Source: Halioxenophilus sp033283405 (lineage in GTDB: Bacteria > Pseudomonadota > Gammaproteobacteria > Pseudomonadales > Cellvibrionaceae). Taken from it: 64,000 bases of DNA. The stretch spans positions 713,946-777,945 of the forward strand of contig NZ_JAWMQR010000002.1 in assembly GCF_033283405.1 (NCBI RefSeq), read 5' to 3'. The notes beneath the pieces are model-generated. The model saw only the letters and a list, made by a program, of their open reading frames with translations, made no database searches and was not told where the DNA came from. Numbering within the stretch: position 1 is the first letter of the stretch; every line of letters begins with the position of its first letter. Made by a program: the position numbers and the translations under genes. Positions 54,088-61,471 of the stretch are shown here, in pieces.

Positions 54088-55023
54088 AACGATTTCTATT
54101 TTGTTTTCTTTCTGATTTTGTTGTTGCTGTTTATTGCTTCGGCAATAGTTTATTTTCGATTACCACCGTGGTAGTGACCGGGCAGAATGCAGCAAGCTGC
54201 TCACCCATTCGGGCATGGTCTCCGTTTCGCTTCGGAGCGATGTCGAACTCGGGCTTTTGCTCCTCCCCTTAAACACGCCTGGCTCGGTGCCCGAAGAGAA
54301 CTGAGCTACTCGCCCTCTACACATTGGCCCCAAGCAAGCGAAGCATGCTAAAAACAAAAGCACCGCCTTTGGCGACCAAAGCGATTTTGATTTTCGTTTT
54401 TAGAGCCAGCGAAGCTGGCGTCAGGTCCCCTTTGTGCCGCCGAGCACTGCCGTGTTTTTGCGATTAGGGCGAGGACTGTTTGAGCGCAGCGAGTTCCGCA
54501 GCCCCGCAAAAACGCGAAGCGCACAGGGGAGTCGCGCAGCGACCGGCACATCGGGGCGTGTTTTCTTTGCTGACTTTCTTTGCACGAGCAAAGAAAGTAA
54601 GGCGCCAGCAGGCGCAACCTGCGCTCAGCGTGAGCGAGGCAGCCCCGCAAAACCCACAATGACAACCAAACAGCCAACACTTAATTAGCACCACCTAAAC
54701 CAAAAAACCTCACACCCAATTCACTCAAAAGCCAACATAAACCCACAGATCAGCAGTCGAATTTTGAGCAAAAGCCCCGGCTCTGGCACCAGCCATACCA
54801 AACACCGCCCCCTTCGGCTCACGGCACTGCCACCGGCCAGCCTTTAGCGGTTCAGCAGCCCCATCTGCCCCCCAACACTGGGGAGCGCCAGCCACCGTCA
54901 AAAAAAGAAAAAACATTCACCGAAAAACTCACCGAATATTCACCAGCCTAGCCAAAAATCGGTTCTCAAGGGCGTTGGAGTTCGCCAACTGCCCCCTCTA
55001 TCACAAATTTTGAGGATACGATC
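54088..55023. other. Gene-free region of 936 bases
   Basis: No convincing coding frame. Bases 54330-54660 are a repeat-like block (listed separately). Bases 54690-55000 are Cys-codon-poor, AC-rich sequence without features and should contain the promoter of the membrane protein gene. The short open frames here have no family resemblance. Confidence 0.5.
54330..54660. repeat. Repeat-like intergenic block with a perfect hairpin
   Basis: The block is full of short palindromic and GCGAAGCG-type words and translates in several frames into low-complexity peptides of a kind widely mis-annotated in Gammaproteobacteria. At 54573-54598 ACTTTCTTTGC, a 4-base loop and GCAAAGAAAGT form a perfect 11-bp hairpin. 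This looks like a dispersed intergenic repeat; copies elsewhere in the genome would confirm it. No second copy is in this window. Confidence 0.5.
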
Positions 55024-56553
55024 ATGTTTAACGACCTGCTTCTACTGTGGTCCAGCCAGCCCGGCGTTTCGCTGGCAATCTGGCTGGTCGTACTGATAAC
55101 AGTACTCTACCTGGGCCGGGTGCCGGCCCACCAACTTATCCTGACCACCGGCCGCAGCATCTACCGCTTTATGCGCACCGCCAGCCGGGCCGTGGCCAAC
55201 ATTGAACGCGAGGCCATTACCCGCAACAAGGAGATTATCCTGGCCCATGGGCGCGAGGCCACCGAGCGCATGATTGAACGGGAGTTTACCCGCATTAATG
55301 AGATTGTCGCCCGCGACCTGAGCCACTACCCGGCTCTGCACCGGGAGCTGAGCGATGCCGTCGAGCGCCTGGAAAACGACTATCAGGCCGCCACCGATGC
55401 GCCACCCCTGCCGCCCGAGTGGCTGAATGTGGTGCAAACCATCTCTGAGTTGCCGAAACAGAGCGACCCGATGGTGGTGACCATTCTGGAGAGCATTAAG
55501 GATGAAGTAACCGAGGCCCACGACAAGACCCTTAAGGCCTACCAAAAAACCAGCGCCGAGCGCCATCGCCTGTTGAGTGCATTGCAACCCCAGTGGCGGG
55601 CACTGGCCACCAAACTGGGTAAAACCAAAGAGGTGGTTGCCATTACCCAGGAGCGCGCCGATGCCGTCGACAAGCATATGGCCACCTACGAGGCCATCCG
55701 CGATAGCGAGGACCCTATCGCCCGTTCGCTAACGGCTTCATCGCTCACCCAGTTCTTTATCGCCGGCCTGGTGTTAGTGGTGGCGGTGATGGGCGGCCTG
55801 ATCAACTTCCAGTTGATCGCCATGCCCATGTCGGAAATGGTGGGCGGCTCCAACTATGTGGGCAGCGTGAAGACGTCGGATATCGCCGCGCTGGTGATCA
55901 TTCTGGTGGAGATAGCCATGGGCCTGTTCCTGCTGGAGAGCCTGCGTATTACCCGCCTCTTTCCGGTCATCGGCCACATGGATGACAAGATGCGCCGCCG
56001 CATGATGGTAATCACCTTTACCATTCTGTTTGTGCTGGCCAGCATCGAGGCCTCCCTGGCCTACATGCGCGACCTGTTGGCACTGGATCGCGAAGCGTTG
56101 AAACAATCTCTGGTGGGCGTGGCAACCACCAACGCGGAGTTTCGTTGGATCCCCTCCGTGGGCCAGATGATTATGGGCTTTATTCTGCCCTTCGCCCTGG
56201 CCTTCGTTGCCATACCGCTGGAGTCGTTTATCCACGCTACCCGCACCGTGCTGGGCGTGATCACCGTAGCCCTGCTGCGCACGGTGATCATCAGCCTGCG
56301 CATCGTCGGCGGCGTTGCCAACCAGCTGAGCAAAATATTGGTGCACGGCTACGACGTCGTGATCACCGTACCACTGACCATTGAGTCGTGGGCCAAGAAA
56401 GGGATCAATGCGCGCAAAGGCCACACCGCAACAGTAGCCATTGAGCCCGAACTGAATGAGCTGGAAGAGACAGGAGAGAGCGCCAAACCCCGCCGCAGCC
56501 GAGCCAAGCGTAAAGCAAGCGACGATGGCGACCTGGTTCTGGCAGACAACTAA
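55024..56553 (+). CDS. Uncharacterised six-helix membrane protein
   Basis: Protein of 509 aa. One membrane segment at 17-32, a long charged, helical region likely forming coiled coil (40-235), five further segments (243-262, 285-305, 327-347, 380-399, 408-430), and a basic cytoplasmic tail ending in KPRRSRAKRKAS. I recognise no named family. The architecture recalls membrane scaffold or mechanosensor-like proteins but that is only an impression. GAGG precedes the ATG, and 21 bases separate it from the VWA lipoprotein gene, with which it forms a two-gene operon. Confidence 0.75.
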   Translation: MFNDLLLLWSSQPGVSLAIWLVVLITVLYLGRVPAHQLILTTGRSIYRFMRTASRAVANIEREAITRNKEIILAHGREATERMIEREFTRINEIVARDLSHYPALHRELSDAVERLENDYQAATDAPPLPPEWLNVVQTISELPKQSDPMVVTILESIKDEVTEAHDKTLKAYQKTSAERHRLLSALQPQWRALATKLGKTKEVVAITQERADAVDKHMATYEAIRDSEDPIARSLTASSLTQFFIAGLVLVVAVMGGLINFQLIAMPMSEMVGGSNYVGSVKTSDIAALVIILVEIAMGLFLLESLRITRLFPVIGHMDDKMRRRMMVITFTILFVLASIEASLAYMRDLLALDREALKQSLVGVATTNAEFRWIPSVGQMIMGFILPFALAFVAIPLESFIHATRTVLGVITVALLRTVIISLRIVGGVANQLSKILVHGYDVVITVPLTIESWAKKGINARKGHTATVAIEPELNELEETGESAKPRRSRAKRKASDDGDLVLADN

Positions 56554-56574
56554 CTCGGCAAGGAGAATCCGACC

Positions 56575-57225
56575 ATGAAAAAGTTACTCTTAACCGGTGC
56601 CCTAACCCTAATGCTGGCCGCGTGCGGCCAGCAGGCACCCAGCCACCAGGCGGTTTATCTGCTGGTGGATACCTCCGGCACCTATACCGAAGAGCTGAAC
56701 AAGGCACAGACCATTTTGAACTACCTGCTGGCCACCCTCGATAGCGGCGACTCCATCGCCGTAGCGAAAATCGACAGCGGCAGCTTTAGCGAAAAAGATC
56801 TGGTCGCCAAAGTCACCTTCGATGAACGGCCCAGCACCGCCAACGACCAAAAACGGGTATTTAAAAAATCGATGGATGAGTTTGTGGCCAAGGTAACCAA
56901 AGGCAGCGCCCACACCGATATCAGCGGTGCCATACTGCAGGCCACCGAATACTTGAACGAAACCGGCGCCGGTGAAAAATATGTGCTGGTCTTCTCCGAC
57001 CTGGAGGAGGACCTGGAGAAGGGAGCAATTCGCGACTTCCCCATCGACCTGCAAGGCATTCACGTGGTTGCGCTCAACGTAACCAAACTGCGTAGCGACA
57101 ACATCGACCCGCGCGACTACCTCAACCGCCTCGACAGCTGGCAACAAAAAGTGGTGCAGGGCGGCGGTGACTGGCGGGTGGTGAATGATTTTGATCGGTT
57201 GGATCGGCTGATCGCGGTTCGTTAA
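56575..57225 (+). CDS. Lipoprotein with a von Willebrand factor A domain
   Basis: Protein of 216 aa with a lipoprotein signal (LMLAACGQQ, lipid-bearing Cys17) and a VWA-type fold. The MIDAS motif is DTSGT (residues 32-36, Thr for the last Ser), with the second-loop Thr in HTDISGA near 122 and the third-loop Asp in FSDLEED near 142. It should bind a partner protein or peptide through a metal ion at the membrane surface. AAGGAG precedes the ATG. It follows the membrane protein gene and is closed by a terminator. Confidence 0.82.
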   Translation: MKKLLLTGALTLMLAACGQQAPSHQAVYLLVDTSGTYTEELNKAQTILNYLLATLDSGDSIAVAKIDSGSFSEKDLVAKVTFDERPSTANDQKRVFKKSMDEFVAKVTKGSAHTDISGAILQATEYLNETGAGEKYVLVFSDLEEDLEKGAIRDFPIDLQGIHVVALNVTKLRSDNIDPRDYLNRLDSWQQKVVQGGGDWRVVNDFDRLDRLIAVR

Positions 57226-57260
57226 TACTCACTCACACAATTATTTTTTAATAATTGGTT

Positions 57261-57287
57261 AAGCCCGGTACTGGTTACCGGGCTTTT
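57261..57287 (+). terminator. Rho-independent terminator of the VWA operon
   Basis: AAGCCCGGTA at 57261-57270 pairs with TACCGGGCTT at 57276-57285 around a 5-base loop, followed by TTTT. It ends the membrane protein-VWA transcript 35 bases after the stop. Confidence 0.9.
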
Positions 57288-57419
57288 CATTTGTGCTAAC
57301 ACGCTAGCAGCGCCCGCCCGCAGCCGGGGATGCGTAGGGCGTGTAAAATCCTAAAATGCTCAGTATCGGCCCTTAGACTCGTGGCACCGGATCTCCTTAA
57401 ATCTGCCAATGCCGGCATG

Positions 57420-58475
57420 TTATTGCAAAATCAACGCGCTACTGCCAGACATGTTTTGGCGACGATCAATATCGGTGGGGAGAGGCTCTCGAATACTATC
57501 CAATGGGCTTACCACCCCTCGCTCATGACTGCCAACCACATGGGTGTAAATTTGCGTGGTGCTTAAATCTCGGTGACCAAGCAATCCCTGAATAGAACGG
57601 ATATCGGTGCCGGCCTTGAGTAGATTGGTCGCAAAAGAGTGCCGAAAGGTGTGGCAGCCGGCCTTTTTATAGATTTGCGCCTTCTTGATAGCCTCTTTCA
57701 CCCTTACCTGTACCAAGCGTTCACTAATGTGGTGTCGACGGGTAACGCCACTGCGCGGATCTTCCGAATACTGTCTTGCTGGGAAAAGATATTGCCAGGC
57801 TGGGGCCGTTTCGGCAGATGGATATTTTTTTGCCAACGCATAGGGCAAATAAACCGAGCCAAAACCCAGCTCCAAATCCACCGAGTGTTGCGCTAATACA
57901 AATTGAATCTGCGTTCTTAATGGTTCAATTAAACTCTTGGGCAACAGCGTTCTTCGCCAATACTGCCCCTTGGATTCGCGCACAATAATACAGCCGTTAC
58001 TGAAATCGATATCCTGAACGCGCAACCGCACCGACTCCATCACCCGCAAGCCGGAGCCATACATCAACGACGCGCACAAATGCTCAATACCTGTAATATT
58101 TGCCAGGACGCGAGACGCTTCGTCGTGGGAAAAAACCGTGGGTAACCGTCGGACCTTATTACTACCACCAAAATCCAGCTGGCCAACAGCCTGACCGAGA
58201 AACTTTTTAAAAAGGAAAACAATTGCGTTCAAAGCTGTTTTTTGGGTATTAACCGAAACATTCCGCCGTAACGCCAAATAGCTTAAATATTCATTAATAT
58301 CCGCATCAGAAAGCGTTTGAGGGTGCTTTCGCCCATGAAACCGAATGAAGTCTATAACCCAAAAACAGTAGGTCTGTTCTGTTTTATAACTCATATGGCG
58401 AGAGCGCATATAAGCACGGAAACAATCCATAAAACGAACGGGCTTTTCTGGCAGGGGCTTGGGAATGTCATCCAT
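57420..58475 (-). CDS. intI: Integron integrase IntI
   Basis: Tyrosine recombinase of 351 aa that catalyses attI x attC and attC x attC exchange. It has the integron-specific insert (ALAKKYPSAETAPAWQYLFP then DPRSGVTRRHH), which separates IntI from XerC/D. Catalytic residues are intact: Arg in GSGLRVMESVRLRVQD, His/Arg in HTFRHSFATNLL, His in LLGHRDLSTT and Tyr in QIYTHV. I start it at ATG 58475, which has GAGG 6 bases upstream and lies inside the transcript after the LexA-type box; an ATG at 58487 is also possible. It is transcribed away from the cassette array, the usual layout. Confidence 0.95.
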   Translation of the reverse strand: MDDIPKPLPEKPVRFMDCFRAYMRSRHMSYKTEQTYCFWVIDFIRFHGRKHPQTLSDADINEYLSYLALRRNVSVNTQKTALNAIVFLFKKFLGQAVGQLDFGGSNKVRRLPTVFSHDEASRVLANITGIEHLCASLMYGSGLRVMESVRLRVQDIDFSNGCIIVRESKGQYWRRTLLPKSLIEPLRTQIQFVLAQHSVDLELGFGSVYLPYALAKKYPSAETAPAWQYLFPARQYSEDPRSGVTRRHHISERLVQVRVKEAIKKAQIYKKAGCHTFRHSFATNLLKAGTDIRSIQGLLGHRDLSTTQIYTHVVGSHERGVVSPLDSIREPLPTDIDRRQNMSGSSALILQ

Positions 58476-58489
58476 GGAAAACCTCATAA

Positions 58490-58505
58490 CTGTTTTTATA
58501 TACAG
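58490..58505 (-). promoter_or_regulatory. LexA-type box over the intI promoter
   Basis: CTGTTTTTATATACAG agrees with the gammaproteobacterial LexA consensus (CTG, ten A/T-rich bases, CAG), and on the minus strand it overlaps a TATACT -10-like element. SOS control of intI is established for Vibrio and class 1 integrons. It lies 15 bases before the intI start. Confidence 0.82.
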
Positions 58506-58787
58506 TATAGGAGACACCCTACTCCTCTTGTAAACTCCAAAAACGCGAAACCATGACGCTGATCACGGACCAAGCTTAAAGGCGCGGACAATACCGTTAC
58601 AATTCAAGAGCTTAGATAGATGCGTAATTTTGGTGATAGGCGAAACGATTTCGCTTTTTCCAGAAGAGAAAAAACGCAAAGCCCCAAGAGCCCCGAATAA
58701 CGGGAGCTGCAGAGCTTTGCAAAACTTTACGAAAAAATCATGCGAAATGGAAAAAGCGAAACTGTTTCGTTGATTCAAATGTTAGCT
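58506..58787 (+). other. attI region with candidate integrase-binding repeats
   Basis: The non-coding stretch between intI and the first cassette. The putative insertion core is GTTAGCT at 58781-58787, the same core that ends the attC at 61369-61452. GCGAAA occurs at 58545, 58640, 58742 and 58756, and with TTTCGC at 58649 and TTTCG at 58765 forms inverted pairs; these are candidate integrase or other protein sites. The cassette promoter should be here, but I cannot pick out reliable -35/-10 boxes. Confidence 0.7.
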
Positions 58788-58801
58788 GTACGAGAGAAGT
58801 C

Positions 58802-59131
58802 ATGAAAGGTTCAATAACGGAGTACCAGAGAAAGAGAGCTATATTCGGTAAAATCATTCCAATATGCTTTGGCTTCTTTTTTCTGTCTGTTGTTTTGTCC
58901 TTTATAAATTCTCTTGGCTCGCAATTGTTTTGGTTTACTTGTGGCGTATTGTCTGTAAGTATCGCAATCGTTACACAAATGTTGCTAAACAAATGCCCCA
59001 ACTGTGGCAAAGTTCAGTTTGGCTCTATCACAGTAAATGGCAAAGTAATTCGCACTAAGGGTTGGGCGCTAAATCCAATGTCATGCCCTTGGTGCAAGGC
59101 AAAATTGAGTGGTGCCAATGGCCACAGCTAA
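58802..59131 (+). CDS. Cassette 1: membrane protein with C-terminal zinc ribbon
   Basis: Protein of 109 aa with two hydrophobic segments (about 15-35 and 40-60) followed by a zinc-ribbon pattern CPNCG at about 65 and CPWC at about 95. Starts 14 bases after the attI core and its stop lies in the following attC. No known family. It is the first, and so probably best transcribed, cassette. Confidence 0.75.
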   Translation: MKGSITEYQRKRAIFGKIIPICFGFFFLSVVLSFINSLGSQLFWFTCGVLSVSIAIVTQMLLNKCPNCGKVQFGSITVNGKVIRTKGWALNPMSCPWCKAKLSGANGHS

Positions 59132-59224
59132 CAAGGTGGTCAAGTTCACTCCGCCCGCAAAAAGCGCGGGCTGCGCGGGACAGCCTACGCGTTGCTTCGG
59201 CTGCCCCTTACCACGGCGTTAAAT
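59126..59224 (+). repeat. attC site 1
   Basis: Cassette recombination site: inverse core AGCTAAC at 59126 and core GTTAAAT at 59218-59224, with imperfect inverted arms between (including GCGCGGGCTGCGCG and CAGCC/GGCTGC). About 99 bases. The cassette 1 stop lies in it. Confidence 0.85.
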
Positions 59225-59227
59225 GAA

Positions 59228-59623
59228 ATGATTATTTTAAACTGGTTGGTATATTTAATTTGGCTATCTGTTGTTGGTTCCGCAAGTCTCCAGTTTTTTA
59301 TAAATGCTACGTTTGTCCGTTATAGAGCTTTATTGTTATTGATACCAATTGCATCAATCTTGGTGTTTTCTATAGTCTTTGTGTTGAATAGAGGGTCGAG
59401 CGTTGTGCAATTATCTGAATCTAAGGATCTTTGGTCATTATGGTTCCACTGGTATTTTCCGTTATCAATAGGTGGCATCATGAATTTAGTAGCTTCGGCT
59501 ATTCTTGTGGTCACAGCGGTTGTAAAAAAACACCATAGTAAAGTACTAACATTTAACTTGGCTGTGTTAATAGCTACAGCTTTAGGCGTTTATCATGTTC
59601 TACCAAATATGCCAGATGCATAA
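59228..59623 (+). CDS. Cassette 2: small four-helix membrane protein
   Basis: Hydrophobic protein of 131 aa with about four membrane segments (5-25, 37-57, 73-98, 108-126) and no recognisable motif. The ATG at 59228 is the first one after the attC core; the longer open frame runs back into attC 1. Unknown function. Confidence 0.65.
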   Translation: MIILNWLVYLIWLSVVGSASLQFFINATFVRYRALLLLIPIASILVFSIVFVLNRGSSVVQLSESKDLWSLWFHWYFPLSIGGIMNLVASAILVVTAVVKKHHSKVLTFNLAVLIATALGVYHVLPNMPDA

Positions 59624-59626
59624 ATC

Positions 59627-59722
59627 ATTTAACAATCGCAGCCATGCACGCCAAATACCGTCGGTATTTGGCTGGACCTCCTTACGCGTTGCTTCAGTCG
59701 GCCCATGCTGCGGGCGTTATGT
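59627..59722 (+). repeat. attC site 2
   Basis: Inverse core ATTTAAC at 59627-59633 and core GTTATGT at 59716-59722; imperfect palindrome between, including CAAATACCGTCGGTATTTGG at its tip. About 96 bases. Confidence 0.85.
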
Positions 59723-59737
59723 GTAGGAAATATTAAA

Positions 59738-60043
59738 ATGCGGTGCCAAGACTGCAAGGGCGATGGTATTAGTCCGCTAAAAAAAGTGGGTTTACTTTTT
59801 GATCTGAGTGTCCAATGTACAAAATGTGGTACTGAGTTTAATTTGAACAAAGGACTAGCATTTATAGTTTCTCTATTGCTGCAAATAGCTATCCTATTTT
59901 CCATTGCTTATGCATTCGTTTACATGGAATCATACATAGCATATGCCGGTGCTGTAGCAGGAATAGTGTTGGCAAGTACTATCGTGTTACTTTTGCCAAT
60001 GCAAAAGCGAAAAGGGTTAAGGATTAAACGCAATGTACAGTAA
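59738..60043 (+). CDS. Cassette 3: zinc-ribbon membrane protein
   Basis: Protein of 101 aa: N-terminal zinc ribbon CQDCKG near residue 3 and CTKCG near 27, then two membrane segments (about 38-58 and 62-85) and a basic tail. Unknown family. I take the ATG after the attC core; the upstream part of the frame lies in attC 2. Confidence 0.7.
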   Translation: MRCQDCKGDGISPLKKVGLLFDLSVQCTKCGTEFNLNKGLAFIVSLLLQIAILFSIAYAFVYMESYIAYAGAVAGIVLASTIVLLLPMQKRKGLRIKRNVQ

Positions 60044-60045
60044 GC

Positions 60046-60101
60046 ACATAACAATTAAAGGCAGCAGACGCGTAAACGCGCTGCTGCTTTAGGCGTTATG
60101 G
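60046..60101 (+). repeat. attC site 3 (short)
   Basis: Compact site of 56 bases: inverse core ACATAAC at 60046-60052, core GTTATGG at 60095-60101, and a nearly perfect stem GCAGCAGACGCG/CGCGCTGCTGC at the centre. Much shorter than the other attC sites here. Confidence 0.8.
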
Positions 60102-60199
60102 CTCTGAACGATTTTAGGGTTTTAACATTGGCTTGTGCGAAGTTTTCGATTTCGCAGCTTTCTGCTAAATCGGTTTCGGCTCACTACGTCAGCCGTTGA
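60098..60199 (+). CDS. Cassette 4: possible 33-residue peptide
   Basis: An open frame of 33 codons begins at an ATG inside the attC 3 core (GTTATGG) and ends at a TGA at 60199. No ribosome site is visible. It is the most upstream frame in this cassette; the rest of the cassette to 60480 is open only in a short, unlikely frame. The peptide resembles short sequences often found at the head of integron cassettes, but I cannot confirm it. Confidence 0.25.
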   Translation: MALNDFRVLTLACAKFSISQLSAKSVSAHYVSR

Positions 60200-60480
60200 G
60201 GTTTGGTGTTACGGTAAAAGTGCCTTTATAAAAACAGTATGTGTTGTTGCGGTATTTAGGTTTCTCTGTTGCAATTATTTCCGGCCAGCGTTGCTCGCCG
60301 GTCTGGGTTCAGGGCAGCGGTAAACTGAAATATCGCAACAGTGTGCCAGGTTAAAGCATCGTGCACATTCGAGGTTTCAGTGTTCGGCCAAGTTCCATCG
60401 TCAGTGTTCCAGCTTGGGCATTGTTGGTGTTAAAAATAAATTCAGTGCAGGGAGCCAGTTTCGGTAAATGAAATTCCAAG
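60200..60480. other. Cassette 4 remainder, no clear gene
   Basis: About 280 bases between the small frame and attC 4 with no credible coding sequence. It may contain a non-coding RNA or promoter, as proposed for some gene-less cassettes. I see no clear hairpin-plus-T terminator in it. Confidence 0.4.
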
Positions 60481-60607
60481 CCATAACAAACAAAGGCAGG
60501 TTAGGCCACTTCGTGGCCCGGGACCTCCGTTCCGCTGGCGCTTTTTTGTGGTTGGCTACCACAAAAAATCACCAGCTCCACTACGGCCCCTGCTTTGGGC
60601 GTTAAAT
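60481..60607 (+). repeat. attC site 4
   Basis: Inverse core CCATAAC at 60481-60487 and core GTTAAAT at 60601-60607, about 127 bases. The tip is a palindrome with TTTTTTGTGG/CCACAAAAAA arms at about 60542-60570. Confidence 0.85.
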
Positions 60608-60613
60608 GTACAA

Positions 60614-61009
60614 ATGACATCGTGCCCACACTGCAAGAAAACAATGAGAATTATAGATGCACTGTGTCTGGATAATTGGCGGCCTACTGTTTGTGGGCAT
60701 TGTGAAAAGTCATGTATGGCAACTGATAGCTCGCTGGTATTATGGCTTATTGTTTTCTTAGTAACTTGCGGTGTCGCTATATTCTCTCTTATGGCAATAA
60801 CTGAGATTAACAAAATAGTAGCTGGCTCAATCGCGGTTCTTGTGTGGCCCATTACGTTTCCTGCAATTGTAAAGGCCAAAAAATATAAGCATCGACATTA
60901 TTGGCTTCCTAAAAGCCGTCTGCTTGGGTATTTCATATACCTCGGTATACCAGTAGGCGTTGTAGGGCTGGCATTGGTGCTAGTAATCCATTTTGAGTTG
61001 GGCATGTGA
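60614..61009 (+). CDS. Cassette 5: zinc-ribbon membrane protein
   Basis: Protein of 131 aa: N-terminal zinc ribbon CPHCKK near residue 4 and CGHCEKSC near 30, then membrane segments at about 42-60, 65-85 and 105-127. Same order of domains as cassette 3 but no obvious sequence identity beyond the ribbon. I use the first ATG after attC 4. Unknown function. Confidence 0.7.
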   Translation: MTSCPHCKKTMRIIDALCLDNWRPTVCGHCEKSCMATDSSLVLWLIVFLVTCGVAIFSLMAITEINKIVAGSIAVLVWPITFPAIVKAKKYKHRHYWLPKSRLLGYFIYLGIPVGVVGLALVLVIHFELGM

Positions 61010-61013
61010 AAAC

Positions 61014-61109
61014 ATTTAACAAACTAATCAACGCCCGCCAGCAAGCTGGCTCGGACCTCCACTCCGGTGTTTCACGCCTGCGTTGCGGCCCGTTATTAGG
61101 GCGTTAAGA
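61014..61109 (+). repeat. attC site 5
   Basis: Inverse core ATTTAAC at 61014-61020 and core GTTAAGA at 61103-61109, about 96 bases, with imperfect inverted arms. Confidence 0.82.
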
Positions 61110-61125
61110 GTACAAGGAGTGTGAG

Positions 61126-61374
61126 ATGAAGGGTGTTGTCACCTATCTGGAAGAAATTGATGGAGGAGTACTCCGCCTGGTGATGGATGATGTTTCTTCC
61201 TCTTCGGAAGGTGAGAATATCTGGGCGAGAGAAATGCTCTTTACTCATAATGACTACGATGCGGATTCGCTCGCCGATCTGTCATTGAGCAAAGAACAAT
61301 TCGCCGAGATTGGTGAGAATCTAGTTATGCGGCTAATGGCAATAAAAAATGTGGATTCACGGTCGAACTCTTAA
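61126..61374 (+). CDS. Cassette 6: small acidic soluble protein
   Basis: Acidic protein of 82 aa without membrane segments or recognised motifs. AAGGAG lies 9 bases upstream of the ATG. The last codons run into attC 6. Unknown function; it is the only short cassette product here that looks cytosolic. Confidence 0.65.
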   Translation: MKGVVTYLEEIDGGVLRLVMDDVSSSSEGENIWAREMLFTHNDYDADSLADLSLSKEQFAEIGENLVMRLMAIKNVDSRSNS

Positions 61375-61452
61375 CAAGACGTGGCAGCAAGGGCGCTGTG
61401 CGCCGGGACAGCTTACACTGCGTTCCAGCTGCCCCTGCACTCAGCGTTAGCT
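61369..61452 (+). repeat. attC site 6
   Basis: Inverse core TCTTAAC at 61369-61375 and core GTTAGCT at 61446-61452, about 84 bases, with GGCAGC/GCTGCC type arms. The core equals the attI core. Confidence 0.82.
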
Positions 61453-61471
61453 GTCTAGTAAGAAATATACG

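Noticed and set aside
54434..54694. Several short overlapping frames on both strands
   Set aside because: Typical false frames from an intergenic repeat; no start signals and low-complexity products.
58563..58778. Minus-strand frame of 71 codons in the attI region
   Set aside because: It covers the GCGAAA repeats of attI, has no family resemblance and would occupy the whole recombination site.
60135..60323. 62-codon frame in cassette 4
   Set aside because: Its start lies within the small upstream frame, the product has no protein-like pattern and no ribosome site is present.
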